Shown: positions 8,493 to 16,924, counted from the first letter of the stretch. The stretch is DNA of 28,126 bases from CAYSPU01 sp964432995 (GCA_964432995.1 CAYSPU010000045.1:1-28126), one strand, 5' to 3'. Notes: generated by a model not told the origin, from the letters alone. A program made the numbers and translations.

Positions 8493-10568
8493 ATGAAACG
8501 TTTGCTGCTGCCTGCCATCCTCGCCTGCGCCTTGCCGACGGTCCGCGCCGAGCTCTCCCTGAAAGAAGTCCGGACGGCTGCGGACGACGTCCTGGTCGCT
8601 TACTTCCAGAGTACGATCGTTCAGGCCGACGAAGTGAACCTTACGGACCCGGCGCTCTGGAGATTCGACGGCCGGGCTGTGGTGGCGACCAACCGGTTCG
8701 TGACTGAGGCCGACAAGTGCGACCATCACGTCTACCTCCAGGTGCCCCGGCTGGTGAGTGGAAGGACCTACACATTGGAGACGCCCCACGGCCGGAACGA
8801 GTTCGTGTTCGACGACCGGCAGACCCTCTGCGAGTCCATCAAGGTCAACCAAAATGCCTACAGCGCCCTATCCAAAGTCCGCTATGCCAATTTCGCCATC
8901 TGGCTCGGAGACGGCGGGGCCCGACCGATTCGCGGAGATCTCCCGAGCTACACGGTGTTCGAACCGTTCACCGGCCGGACGATCACCCAGGGGACGCTGA
9001 AGGAAATCGGATCCGACGAGTCCTCCGGCGATTTCGTCTACCGGATCGATCTGTCATCGGTGCCGGAGGGCGGGCCTTACCGGGTTTGCGTGAAGGGGTA
9101 TGGCTCTTCGCATCCCTTCGGTGTGGGCGGGGATTTTTCGCGGCGGCTGGGTCACGTCTCGTTCCGCGCCCTGTATCACCAGCGCTGCGGCTGTCCCATC
9201 GTCGAACCGTATGCGTGGAGCATCCGGACGAACCCGTGTCACGTGACGGTCTACGACACGGGCGCGCCGATTGGCGAGGCCCGTCTCGTGGTGCGGGGGG
9301 ACGAGCCCACCCTCACCGCGCACGGGGGCTACCACGATGCGGGCGACGCGGATCGGCGCACGTACCACATGGATGTGCCGGTCACGCTGCTCACCACGCA
9401 CGAGACCTTCCCCGGCCTCTTCACCGACGACCAGTTCAACATCCCGGATCGGTTCGACGAGAACTTCCGCATCGTCGGCAAGGGCAACCGGATCCCCGAC
9501 ATCCTCGACGAGGCGGAGTGGGGAACGATGTTCTGGGAGTATATGCAGAAACCCTCCGGCGAGATTCACTCGGGCACCGAGCCCTACCGCCACTCCCCCT
9601 TCCCGACCCGCGACCGGGACACCACCCGTTTCGGAACCGAAGTGCTGGATCCGCGCAGCGCCGGGTTCGCCTCCGGCATGTTCCTGCACCTCGCCCGCGC
9701 CCTCAAACCGTACAAGCCCCGGCGATCCGAAGAACTGGCCCAGCGCGCGGATCGGGCCTTCCGCGCGGTCGGCGACCGGATTCGCCGCACGCACAAGCTC
9801 TACTACGCCGTGCAGAAGTACCTGCTGACCGGGGACGACGCGGCGCACCAGATGGTGAAGGACCTCGCCGACGACGCCAGCGCGTATGGGGAGAGCTACA
9901 ACGGTCCTCCGGAGTCATTCGCCGGTTCCGGCCGTCCTGGGGGGCGCGACGGCTGGCTGGCCTCGTTCTTCTTCTCCTACATCCTCGAGCAGAACCGGCC
10001 CACCGACCCCGGCGTGGTCGGGAAGTTCAAAGCCGCAATCCGGGCGGCCGCGGACAAGCAGATCGGGTATCTCGAGGCGAACGCGTACCCGGTGGGCACA
10101 CCGCGGGGGCTCCGGTGGTGGGGCAGCAACGTCGCTCAGGGACAGTATGCGTATCCATGTCTCCTCCAGTGGGCACTGACCAAGGAACAGAAGTACCTCG
10201 ACACCGCGAGCCAGCTCATGGACTACACCCAAGGCCTGAATCCCCTGGGGAAGTGCTACGTAACCGGGATCGGATCCAGCCGGGTCCACAACCCACACGA
10301 CCGGGAGTCGGCGTACACCAAGGAGATGGGCTGGGGCCCGAGGCCGGGGATCCTGGTCTTTGGCCCGGGCGGCAGCGGCCGCGGCGTGTCGGTTCCCCCG
10401 GTGACCACGCTGGCCCGCGAACGCCGGTTCATCGACAACCTTCCTTCGATTCAGTGGACCGAGTTCACCGTCTACCAGAGCCTCTGCTTTCCGGCCGCGG
10501 TCTACCCGGTGTTGGCCCAGGGGGGGAAGTGGGATGAGAGCAAGGATCCCTTTGCCCGACCACGGTAG
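8493..10568 (+). CDS. Secreted GH9 (cellulase E family) glycoside hydrolase
   Basis: The 691-residue protein has a signal peptide (MKRLLLPAILACALPTVRA), which sets the start at 8493. An N-terminal Ig-like CelD_N domain covers roughly residues 20-110 and an (alpha/alpha)6 barrel follows. GGYHDAGDAD carries D282 and D285, the expected general base and its partner in GH9. WGTMFWEYMQKPSG and DPRSAGFASGMFLHLARAL are barrel helices. YTQGLNPLGKCYVTGIGSSRVHNPHDRE corresponds to the family signature around the catalytic-site histidine. QWTEFTVYQS supplies the probable acid, E657. GH9 enzymes invert beta-1,4-glucan bonds, and members with the CelD_N domain include endoglucanases, exo-beta-glucosidases and exo-glucosaminidases, so the exact substrate is open. 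No cellulose-binding module is seen. The gene converges with the sensor kinase. Confidence 0.9.
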   Translation: MKRLLLPAILACALPTVRAELSLKEVRTAADDVLVAYFQSTIVQADEVNLTDPALWRFDGRAVVATNRFVTEADKCDHHVYLQVPRLVSGRTYTLETPHGRNEFVFDDRQTLCESIKVNQNAYSALSKVRYANFAIWLGDGGARPIRGDLPSYTVFEPFTGRTITQGTLKEIGSDESSGDFVYRIDLSSVPEGGPYRVCVKGYGSSHPFGVGGDFSRRLGHVSFRALYHQRCGCPIVEPYAWSIRTNPCHVTVYDTGAPIGEARLVVRGDEPTLTAHGGYHDAGDADRRTYHMDVPVTLLTTHETFPGLFTDDQFNIPDRFDENFRIVGKGNRIPDILDEAEWGTMFWEYMQKPSGEIHSGTEPYRHSPFPTRDRDTTRFGTEVLDPRSAGFASGMFLHLARALKPYKPRRSEELAQRADRAFRAVGDRIRRTHKLYYAVQKYLLTGDDAAHQMVKDLADDASAYGESYNGPPESFAGSGRPGGRDGWLASFFFSYILEQNRPTDPGVVGKFKAAIRAAADKQIGYLEANAYPVGTPRGLRWWGSNVAQGQYAYPCLLQWALTKEQKYLDTASQLMDYTQGLNPLGKCYVTGIGSSRVHNPHDRESAYTKEMGWGPRPGILVFGPGGSGRGVSVPPVTTLARERRFIDNLPSIQWTEFTVYQSLCFPAAVYPVLAQGGKWDESKDPFARPR

Positions 10569-10702
10569 CCGGTGCGTCGGTCAGTTGTCGGCGAGTCTGC
10601 TCCACCCGACCGACGGTCGCGCCTTTCCTGGCTGCCCGGTTCGAGCTGATCGGCGTATTCCACACGCCGGGTGCGTGAAATGTCCGGGCGAAGAACCGCA
10701 CT

Positions 10703-13700
10703 TCAGGATGATCCCGTCAGGCGCGGGGTGCTGTCGAGGACTGAGCGGACGCGTTCGGCGAGGGCCTGGGTAGAGAAGGGCTTCTGGAGGAACTCGGCTT
10801 CGGAGTCCAGGATGCCGTGGGGGGCGATCAGGTCTGCCGTATACCCGGAGATGAAGAGGCAGCGGAGCCCCGGGAACAGCGGTTCGAGTCGTTGTCGCAA
10901 TTGCATGCCGTTCATTCCCGGCATGACGACGTCGGTGACCAGCAAGTCGATCCGCCCGGAATGCCGGGCCGCCAGGTCGAGGGCCGCCTGGGGAGTCGAG
11001 GCGGTCAGGAGGGTGTAGCCGAGCCGGGTCAGGATCCGGTGGCCGAGTTGGAGGACCTTCTCTTCGTCCTCGACCAGCAGCACGGTTTCGGTGCCCGTGA
11101 GCGACCGGGGTGCTGGTTGCTCCTCCACGAACACGCGCTCGGCCTCGGCGCGCGGCAAATAGATGCGAAAGACCGATCCCTGGCCGGGCTGGCTCTCCAC
11201 CGTGATCGAGCCGTGGTTCTGCTTGACGATGCCAAACACCGTGGCCAGGCCGAGGCCAGTCCCTTTCCCAACGTCCTTGGTGGTGAAGAATGGTTCGAAG
11301 AGATGCCCCCGGACTTCCGGCCCCATGCCGCGACCGTTGTCGCGAACCGCGAGTTGGACATAATCACCAGGCATCACCTCGGCGTCGGTTTGCACGTAGG
11401 AGGCGTCGAGCGAGACGTTCGCCGTCTCGATTGTGATGCAGCCAACGCCGGCGATGGCGTCGCGGGCATTCACCGTGAGGTTGGCGACAATCTGGTCGAT
11501 CTGCCCGGGATCGACCTTGACGGGCCAGAGGTCGGGGCCCGGGACCCAGAGGAGGTGGATGTTCTCGCCGATCAACCGCCGCAACATGCTCAGCATGCCG
11601 CCGATGGTCGAGTTGAGATCGAGGACTCGCGGCTGCACGGTTTGCTTGCGGGCGAACGCCAACAACTGCCGGGTCAAATCAGCGGAGCGCTGAGCCGCCC
11701 TGTGGATTTCGGCGAGGTCATGGTGCAGCTCGGTTCCGGGGGTGGTCTGTTGCAGGGCGAGTTCGACATTCCCGAGGATTGCCTGGAGCATGTTGTTGAA
11801 GTCGTGGGCCACACCGCCGGCCAGACGGCCAACGGATTCCATCTTCTGCGCCTGTTGGAACTGCTCTTCGAGGCGGGTGCGTTCTTCCTCGGCCCGCTTG
11901 CGCTCCGTGATGTCGGTCATGAAGTTGAGGGTGGCCTCCTTCCCGGCCCAGAGAATCGGAACCACCTTCAATTCGCCCCAACGCACGTCCCCCGATCGGT
12001 GGAGGAAGCGAAAGGAATACGCCGCCGGCACGCTCTGGTCCTGATGCCGGCGGGCGTGCCGCTCCATTACCAACTGGCGATCGTCGGGGTGGATGAGATC
12101 CTGGAAACTCCGCTGGTTGAGTTCGGTCCGGGGATAGCCGCTCACTTCCTCGCACTTCTGGTTGGCGAACTGGATCACACCGTTCTGCGCCACGAAGATG
12201 CCTTCCGCCGCGTTCTCCACCAAGGCCCGGTACTTCTCCTCGCTTTCCTGCAGCGAGGCCGTCCGGTCGGCAACCCGGGCTTCGAGTTCGCCGGCATGAC
12301 GGGCGAGTTTGCGGAGGGCATGCTGGAGAACGGCGACCAGGGCAAGCACCGTGAGAAAAACCCCCGCCACCAGCGGCCGAAACCAGGCCCTTTCCTGCAA
12401 GGGCACCGGCAGGACCGAGAACCGCGCCGGCGCCGGCGCCCGGGAGAGGTTGTAGCCCTCGTCCCGAACCCGCACGGCGAGAACATGGCGGCCCACCCGC
12501 AAACCGGGTGCCGGAATCTCCACGGCGGTCGCGGCCGCGAACGGACTCCACGGACCGTCGTCAACCCGATACGAGAATTCGTAGGAATGCGTGCTGGTTC
12601 GGCTGCTGAACCGTTGGCGAGCCTCCAGGGTGAACCGGAGGGGAGCATCGCGCCGCACGTCCGCACAGAGAATCCGCGCCTGGGGGGCGGTCGAGCGGGG
12701 CCGGTGACGCATCACCCGGTCGCCGACGCCCACATACAGGTCTCCCCGTTGATCCTTGACCACGCCCCGAACCAATCCCGCTGACGGAAGATCCATCCGC
12801 ATGGGGACCCGCGGCCCTCGGTCGGGAATCGCGTACAGGCACCGTTCCCCCGCGAAGTAGATCGAGCCATCGTCGGCGCGGACGCCCCACGCCCCCACGT
12901 CGAGTTCGAAGCGATCGCAGCGGTCGCCGGCTACCCGGGCCAAACCGGCACGGCCCCCGGTGAATCCCCCGAGGGCAAGCCACACTTCGTTGGAGCCGAG
13001 GACACAGGCGCGCACGCTGTTTCCCGGCAGATCGGGTACGGGTCGCCAACCGGTCCCCGCCAGGTCGCATGCGAACAGCCTCAGGTTCTGCCCATACAAC
13101 CACCCCCGTTCCGGGGTTTCGGCGACGAAGGCAAGCCGGCTGAATGGGGTGATCTGGGGGCCGACCGGGTGCGGGCGCAGCCCGTCCCGACGCGCATGGA
13201 CAAGGCGGCTCTCACCGGTATGCCGATGCAGGAAGACATACCAGAGGCCGTCGCGGGGATCGGCCGCGCTGCTGGAAAGCGACCATCTCTCGTACTCCCC
13301 GAGCTTGACGAAGTGCCATTGGCCACCCTCTCGAACGAAGACCCGCAACCGTTCCTCCGGCCGCCCGCCGCAGAACCAGGGCCGGCCCCCGGCATCCAGC
13401 CGCAGATCCAGGATCTCCGTGCAACCGAACTCTTCCCAATGATACGCCTCCACCGATGGTCCGGTCCAGTGATACAGCCCCCCATCGTTCCATCCCCACA
13501 CGTCACCCTCCGCATCCCGCCGCACCTCGCCCCCGGGGAAACCTTCCACCGGCTGGATACGCCCGTCCGCCAGATGCCAGGCGGCGTCCGCCGCGACCAA
13601 CCAGACGCGGTTCGAGCGATCGACCAGCGCCGGGGGCGGCAGCGGGGCGTCGATCACGGTCCAGCCTTCGCCCCGCCGATCCCAGCGCATCAGGTAGTCG

Positions 13701-14734
13701 TAGCCGCCGGTCCAGAGCGAGCCATCCGGGGCTTGGGCGAGAAAGACCGTGTTCACCTCGGGCATGCGGAAGGGTTCGGAGGTCACGACGAACTCCTCGC
13801 CGTTCCATCGTTTGAAGGCGCCGCTATCCTTCGCGCCGAGCCCGATTCCGAGGAACTCCCCTTCCCGCGTGCTCGCAACCGTCAGAATAGTGGGGAAGGA
13901 CTGCCGAAGGTGGACCCACCGCNNNNNNNNNNGGAACACGCCGGTGAACGTGTTCGCCATGAGCCCCTGGCCAGGGACCTCCGCCATCGACCAGAACGTC
14001 TCACCCGGTCCTTCCAGTCCCGCCTCGATCAGCGGGCTGAGCCATTGCTCCCCGCGCTTCTCCAGCAGACCACTCTGCGTCAACGCGAATACCCGGCCGC
14101 GCGAATCCCGGAACAGGTCCATCGTGTGATCCAACGACGCCGCGTTGGTTCGCGTGTAGCTCGTCCAGCCCTGCGCGTCCAACCGTGTCAACCCCCCATG
14201 GACCGAGGCGTCCGGCCAGCGGTCGCAGCAGAACCAGAGCGCACCGTCGGCCGTCTCCCGAATGCGTCGCACGCTCGGCCCCGCCAGTCTCCCGGCAGCG
14301 CGGGTGAAATCAAAACGTCGCCCGTCGTACACCCCCGCCCCGCGGTCCGTGCCAACCCAGAGTTGGCGCTCCCGCGTCCAACAAACGGCCCGCACAAAGG
14401 CGCTCGGCAAACCCTCCGGCTCCGCCAACCGCTGCACCCCGTAACCGTCGTACCGGTACAAACCGTCTGAGGCCGCCAGCCACACGGTGCCATCCTCCTC
14501 GAAGGCGATGTCCAGGACGTGCCGCTGCCGCAGACCCGTTTCCTCGAGCAGCGAAGACACTTGCCCGCGCTGCAGCGATTCGATGCTCACACCGGCCAGG
14601 TTGGGAGGCGCGTCGTCACTGCGACACGGCAGAGCCGCCACTCCCAAGGCCAGACCCGCCGCCGCCGCCAGTCCACAACCCCGTCGCCTGTGAGGCCCCC
14701 GACCCTTCGCGAGGTTACCCGCCTTCCGCGTCAC
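10703..14734 (-). CDS. Hybrid sensor histidine kinase with propeller sensor
   Basis: The protein is about 1343 residues as written, with an internal 10-N gap. A GTG start at 14734 and an N-terminal export segment (GCGLAAAAGLALGVAALP) lead into reg_prop-type propeller repeats over roughly residues 60-690 (GTVWLAASDGLYRYDGYG, RQLWVGTDRGAGVYDG, GALWFCCDR). A Y_Y_Y domain (about 700-780) and a transmembrane helix (WFRPLVAGVFLTVLALVAVL) follow. After a coiled linker come a PAS domain (about 845-960), a HisKA domain with H977 in GGVAHDFNN, and a HATPase domain with N-box NLTVNARDAI and G-boxes DNGRGMG and GKGTGLGL. The C-terminal REC domain has acceptor D1268 in VTDVVMPGMNG and K1318. Unlike the Bacteroidetes hybrid systems there is no AraC output domain, so signalling would need a separate phosphotransfer protein or regulator. 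The neighbouring hydrolases suggest a glycan-fragment ligand. Confidence 0.93.
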   Translation of the reverse strand: MTRKAGNLAKGRGPHRRRGCGLAAAAGLALGVAALPCRSDDAPPNLAGVSIESLQRGQVSSLLEETGLRQRHVLDIAFEEDGTVWLAASDGLYRYDGYGVQRLAEPEGLPSAFVRAVCWTRERQLWVGTDRGAGVYDGRRFDFTRAAGRLAGPSVRRIRETADGALWFCCDRWPDASVHGGLTRLDAQGWTSYTRTNAASLDHTMDLFRDSRGRVFALTQSGLLEKRGEQWLSPLIEAGLEGPGETFWSMAEVPGQGLMANTFTGVFXXXXRWVHLRQSFPTILTVASTREGEFLGIGLGAKDSGAFKRWNGEEFVVTSEPFRMPEVNTVFLAQAPDGSLWTGGYDYLMRWDRRGEGWTVIDAPLPPPALVDRSNRVWLVAADAAWHLADGRIQPVEGFPGGEVRRDAEGDVWGWNDGGLYHWTGPSVEAYHWEEFGCTEILDLRLDAGGRPWFCGGRPEERLRVFVREGGQWHFVKLGEYERWSLSSSAADPRDGLWYVFLHRHTGESRLVHARRDGLRPHPVGPQITPFSRLAFVAETPERGWLYGQNLRLFACDLAGTGWRPVPDLPGNSVRACVLGSNEVWLALGGFTGGRAGLARVAGDRCDRFELDVGAWGVRADDGSIYFAGERCLYAIPDRGPRVPMRMDLPSAGLVRGVVKDQRGDLYVGVGDRVMRHRPRSTAPQARILCADVRRDAPLRFTLEARQRFSSRTSTHSYEFSYRVDDGPWSPFAAATAVEIPAPGLRVGRHVLAVRVRDEGYNLSRAPAPARFSVLPVPLQERAWFRPLVAGVFLTVLALVAVLQHALRKLARHAGELEARVADRTASLQESEEKYRALVENAAEGIFVAQNGVIQFANQKCEEVSGYPRTELNQRSFQDLIHPDDRQLVMERHARRHQDQSVPAAYSFRFLHRSGDVRWGELKVVPILWAGKEATLNFMTDITERKRAEEERTRLEEQFQQAQKMESVGRLAGGVAHDFNNMLQAILGNVELALQQTTPGTELHHDLAEIHRAAQRSADLTRQLLAFARKQTVQPRVLDLNSTIGGMLSMLRRLIGENIHLLWVPGPDLWPVKVDPGQIDQIVANLTVNARDAIAGVGCITIETANVSLDASYVQTDAEVMPGDYVQLAVRDNGRGMGPEVRGHLFEPFFTTKDVGKGTGLGLATVFGIVKQNHGSITVESQPGQGSVFRIYLPRAEAERVFVEEQPAPRSLTGTETVLLVEDEEKVLQLGHRILTRLGYTLLTASTPQAALDLAARHSGRIDLLVTDVVMPGMNGMQLRQRLEPLFPGLRCLFISGYTADLIAPHGILDSEAEFLQKPFSTQALAERVRSVLDSTPRLTGSS
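13923..13932. other. Assembly gap (10 N) inside the kinase gene
   Basis: Ten undetermined bases interrupt the propeller region. The reading frame is the same on both sides when read as 10 bases, but a fixed N run usually stands for an unknown length, so propeller repeats may be missing. Confidence 0.98.
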
Positions 14735-14740
14735 TATGCC

Positions 14741-14768
14741 ACTCTACCGACTTCGGTTCCCCTGGCAA
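14741..14768 (-). promoter_or_regulatory. Candidate promoter of the sensor kinase gene
   Basis: On the minus strand, TTGCCA (14768-14763), a 16-nt spacer and TAGAGT (14746-14741) end 6 nt before the GTG at 14734. The arrangement closely parallels the GH2 promoter candidate and would again give a leaderless message. Weak prediction. Confidence 0.3.
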
Positions 14769-14891
14769 GCCCGCCAACTCACTGCCCAACCTCAGCCGGG
14801 CGCCGCCCCATCGTCGGCATGCGGCGATCGGAACTTGCCGAAAAAGCCGAGGAGAGAGCAGAGTGGCGTGGAACCTACACATCCCGGGCTG

Positions 14892-15152
14892 ATGATCACG
14901 TCATCCTTCGCACCCCTCCACCTTGCGTGGCTGCTGGCCTCGATGGCGATGGGCCTCGCCCAGGCTGCCGATCGGATGCGCGCGCCCCACCAGAGCGAGT
15001 TGCTGGCGTCGGCGCTGAAGGCGGCCGGTGTGCCGGTGACGTTCCACACCGTGCCAGGCGGCGGGCACGGCGGTTTCACCGATCCCAAGGTCCCGAAAAC
15101 CACCCGGGAGTTTCTGGCGAAACACTTGAAAGCCGCCCCGCGAGCCCCGTAA
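14892..15152 (+). pseudogene. Alpha/beta-hydrolase remnant with internal deletion
   Basis: The 86-residue reading begins with a normal signal peptide (SFAPLHLAWLLASMAMGLAQA). It then jumps straight into what looks like the last 60 residues of a secreted esterase/prolyl-oligopeptidase-type hydrolase: RAPHQSELLASALKAAGVPV, then FHTVPGGGHGGFTDPKVP and TREFLAKHLKA. The catalytic-histidine block (GGGHGG) is present. The nucleophile elbow (GxSxG) and catalytic acid region, which should make up some 200 residues, are absent. I infer a precise internal deletion that stayed in frame around 14970, or an assembly collapse. The gene ends 2 nt before the next start. Confidence 0.7.
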
Positions 15153-15154
15153 GC

Positions 15155-15787
15155 GTGAGATACATCGACCTCTCCCATCCGCTCGTCAATGGTCTGCCCG
15201 GCTACCCGGGCGACCCACAACTCTCCGTCGCCGACTGCGGGCGCATCGCGACCCACTCGTGCAACGTCTCGCAGATCGCGCTGAGCACTCACACCGGAAC
15301 GCACCTGGACGCGATGTCCCACATCTTCGACGACGGCCGCACCCTCGAGCAGATGCCTCTCGAGTGGTTCCATGGGCCCGCGCGGATGTTGCGCCTGCCC
15401 AAGGAGCCAAACACCGGCATCACCCGCGCCGATCTCGAACCCTTCGAAGCGCACCTCAAACCCGGCGCGAAGATCATTCTCAACACCGGCTGGCATCGAC
15501 AGTTCGGCACACCCCGCTTCTTCGAGGACCATCCCTCCCTCACGATCGAAGCCGCGCACTACCTCGCCTCCCGAGGAATCCGACTCCTGGGAATGGACCT
15601 GCCGTCCCCCGGCAAGGACTGGCTTGAGCTGCACCGCATCCTCCTGGCGAAGGACGTCGAAATGGTCCTCGTCGAGTCGTTGGCCAACCTCGACGCGCTC
15701 CCGGACGAGTTCACCTTCATCGGCTTCCCGCTCAACTTCGCCGGCCGCGACGGCTCGCCCATCCGCGCCGTCGCCCTCTGCCCGTGA
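15155..15787 (+). CDS. Cyclase-family hydrolase (kynurenine formamidase-like)
   Basis: The 210-residue protein belongs to the metal-dependent putative cyclase family, which includes bacterial kynurenine formamidases and isatin hydrolases. The signature HTGTHLDAMSH gives metal ligands H46, H50 and D52. The opening (YIDLSHPLVNGLPGYPGD) and the late GMDLPSPGKDW and FTFIGFPLNFAGRDGSPIRAVA blocks also fit, and length is normal. The GTG at 15155 is chosen because family similarity starts at once (VRYIDLSHPL); a longer in-frame reading from 14519 has none. It lies 2 nt after the broken hydrolase gene and may be translated with it. No tryptophan-degradation genes are nearby, so the substrate is unknown. 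It likely acts in the cytoplasm, as there is no signal peptide. Confidence 0.88.
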   Translation: MRYIDLSHPLVNGLPGYPGDPQLSVADCGRIATHSCNVSQIALSTHTGTHLDAMSHIFDDGRTLEQMPLEWFHGPARMLRLPKEPNTGITRADLEPFEAHLKPGAKIILNTGWHRQFGTPRFFEDHPSLTIEAAHYLASRGIRLLGMDLPSPGKDWLELHRILLAKDVEMVLVESLANLDALPDEFTFIGFPLNFAGRDGSPIRAVALCP

Positions 15788-15813
15788 CGACTCGCCCCCG
15801 CACCGCCGGTCTG

Positions 15814-15852
15814 TTGACAATGAACCCCATGTGTAACATCTTTGTGTCACAT
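15814..15852 (+). promoter_or_regulatory. Possible promoter and operator of the toxin-antitoxin pair
   Basis: A consensus -35 TTGACA (15814-15819) lies upstream of TAACAT (15834-15839), but the 14-nt spacer is short. Just before the antitoxin ATG are TGTAACA and the palindrome TGTGTCACA, with ATGTG (15829-15833) mirrored by CACAT (15848-15852). Phd-type antitoxins commonly bind short TGT/ACA palindromes over their own promoter, so autoregulation is plausible. Inference. Confidence 0.35.
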
Positions 15853-16099
15853 GAAAACGGCCACCGTGCGACAACTCCGACACGATTTCGGGAGCGTGCT
15901 GAACTGGGTGGAGGCCGGCGAAGCCGTGGGCATCAGCAAGCGCGGCCGCATCGTCGCCTGGCTCTCCCCGCCGCCCGCCCCCCGAGCCGGCAAGGCCCGG
16001 AAGCGTCCGGACTTCCAGGCCCGGCTGAAACGGATCTTCGGCGACACAATCCTCCCCGGCGACGTCGTGGTCGAGGAACGCAACTCTCGGGCTTGCTGA
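15851..16099 (+). CDS. Phd/YefM-like antitoxin
   Basis: The 82-residue protein starts MKTATVRQLRHDFGSVLNWVE and continues GEAVGISKRGRIVAWLSPP, the pattern of the Phd/YefM fold in which the N-terminal half dimerises and binds DNA. The C-terminal part (KARKRPDFQARLKRIFGD) would be the flexible toxin-neutralising tail. The ATG at 15851 is favoured; a TTG at 15842 would add three residues. It likely neutralises the PIN toxin encoded 110 nt downstream and represses its own operon. The gap to the toxin is longer than the usual overlap or few bases. Cytoplasmic. Confidence 0.8.
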   Translation: MKTATVRQLRHDFGSVLNWVEAGEAVGISKRGRIVAWLSPPPAPRAGKARKRPDFQARLKRIFGDTILPGDVVVEERNSRAC

Positions 16100-16209
16100 C
16101 GCCCGTGCGCCGACGCCCGGCTTCCACCCCGGGGTGACCACCGCCGCGAACCGGGAGATGGCGAAGGCGAAACTCCATCCAACCTGACCTCTCCGCGTCG
16201 ATTCTCCTC

Positions 16210-16644
16210 ATGCCCTCTTACGCCGACACCAGTTTCCTGGCCCGCGTCTACACGCCGCACGCCGACTCGACCAAGGCCCTGACCTGGATGCAGCGGGCTA
16301 CCGAACCGCTGCCGTTCACGCCGCTCCACCGCCACGAATTGCGAAACGCCGTCAGGCTGCGTGTCTTCCGGAGCGAAATCACTCCCGACCAGCGCCAGCA
16401 GGCGTTCCGCGAAATGGACGCCGACCTCGCCGACCACATCCTGGCCCACACCACCATCCCCTGGACCGACACCTTCCGCGAGGCGGAGAACCTCGCCGCG
16501 GCTCACACGGAACGCCTGGGCGTACGCAGCTTCGACCTGCTACACGTGGCGCTGGCTCGCACCCTGGGCGTCACCGAGTTCCTCACCTTCGACACTCGTC
16601 AAGCCGCCCTCGCCAAAGCCGCCGGCCTCAAGGTCAGGTTCTGA
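16210..16644 (+). CDS. VapC-like PIN-domain ribonuclease toxin
   Basis: The 144-residue protein has the PIN-domain acidic set: D6 (SYADTSFLARVY), E43 (LHRHELRNAV), D109 (RSFDLLHVALA) and D128 (FLTFDTRQAALA). This quartet binds magnesium or manganese and cuts RNA in VapC toxins, often initiator tRNA or rRNA. Length is typical. The ATG at 16210 is followed directly by the conserved first strand, so the start is secure, although no Shine-Dalgarno is visible (the upstream bases are CTCCTC). It pairs with the antitoxin upstream. Its stop overlaps the frame of an unrelated ATPase remnant, which suggests a recombination junction at the 3' end. Confidence 0.87.
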   Translation: MPSYADTSFLARVYTPHADSTKALTWMQRATEPLPFTPLHRHELRNAVRLRVFRSEITPDQRQQAFREMDADLADHILAHTTIPWTDTFREAENLAAAHTERLGVRSFDLLHVALARTLGVTEFLTFDTRQAALAKAAGLKVRF

Positions 16645-16837
16645 TGACCAGAAGGAACTGGATTTCGTGGAAGAAACCGGCGGACAGTTCACCGGTTTCG
16701 AGTTCAAGTGGGGCGGCGGGCCCGCACGCGGCGCCAAAGCCTTTCAGGCCCTCTACCCGGGCAGTACCGTCCGCGTCGTCGAACCGGGAGATGTCTGGGA
16801 TTTCGCCGGGGTGGCCGCAGAAGAACCGGAGACATGA
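16643..16837 (+). pseudogene. C-terminal remnant of a DUF4143-type AAA ATPase
   Basis: A 64-codon stretch with no start of its own reads KELDFVEETGGQFTGFEFKW, then GAKAFQALYPGSTVRVVEPG and DVWDFAG. This matches the end of the AAA/DUF4143 family, which typically finishes with KEVDFIEE, a glycine-rich turn, FEFKW and a YP motif. The ATPase domain and the rest of DUF4143 are missing. The piece begins at the toxin stop codon. Such ATPases often travel with mobile accessory genes, so this is probably debris from gene exchange. Confidence 0.72.
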
Positions 16838-16846
16838 CGTCAAAGC

Positions 16847-16870
16847 CGACAACCGAATCGTTGGTTGTCG
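16847..16870. promoter_or_regulatory. Perfect inverted repeat upstream of a secreted hydrolase gene
   Basis: CGACAACC (16847-16854) and GGTTGTCG (16863-16870) are exact reverse complements around an 8-nt centre. The site lies 70 nt before the ATG at 16940, where a repressor or activator could bind, and 10 nt after the ATPase remnant. A terminator is less likely because no T-run follows. Confidence 0.45.
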
Positions 16871-16924
16871 TACGATTGCACTGCGACACTGGCCTGGAGT
16901 AGCAATGAGCGCCGCAATACCCTC

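Noticed and set aside
10569..10702. Rho-independent terminator between the GH9 and kinase genes
   Set aside because: A short CGACCG/CGGTCG palindrome near 10607 is present, but there is no T-run and the loop is a single base, so support is too weak.
10817..12784. A 655-codon plus-strand frame over the kinase
   Set aside because: The opposite strand encodes HisKA, HATPase and REC motifs in full. This frame is a mirror with no family features.
14519..15154. Long N-terminal extension of the cyclase-family protein
   Set aside because: It overlaps the kinase start region and the hydrolase remnant in another frame. Family similarity begins at the GTG at 15155.
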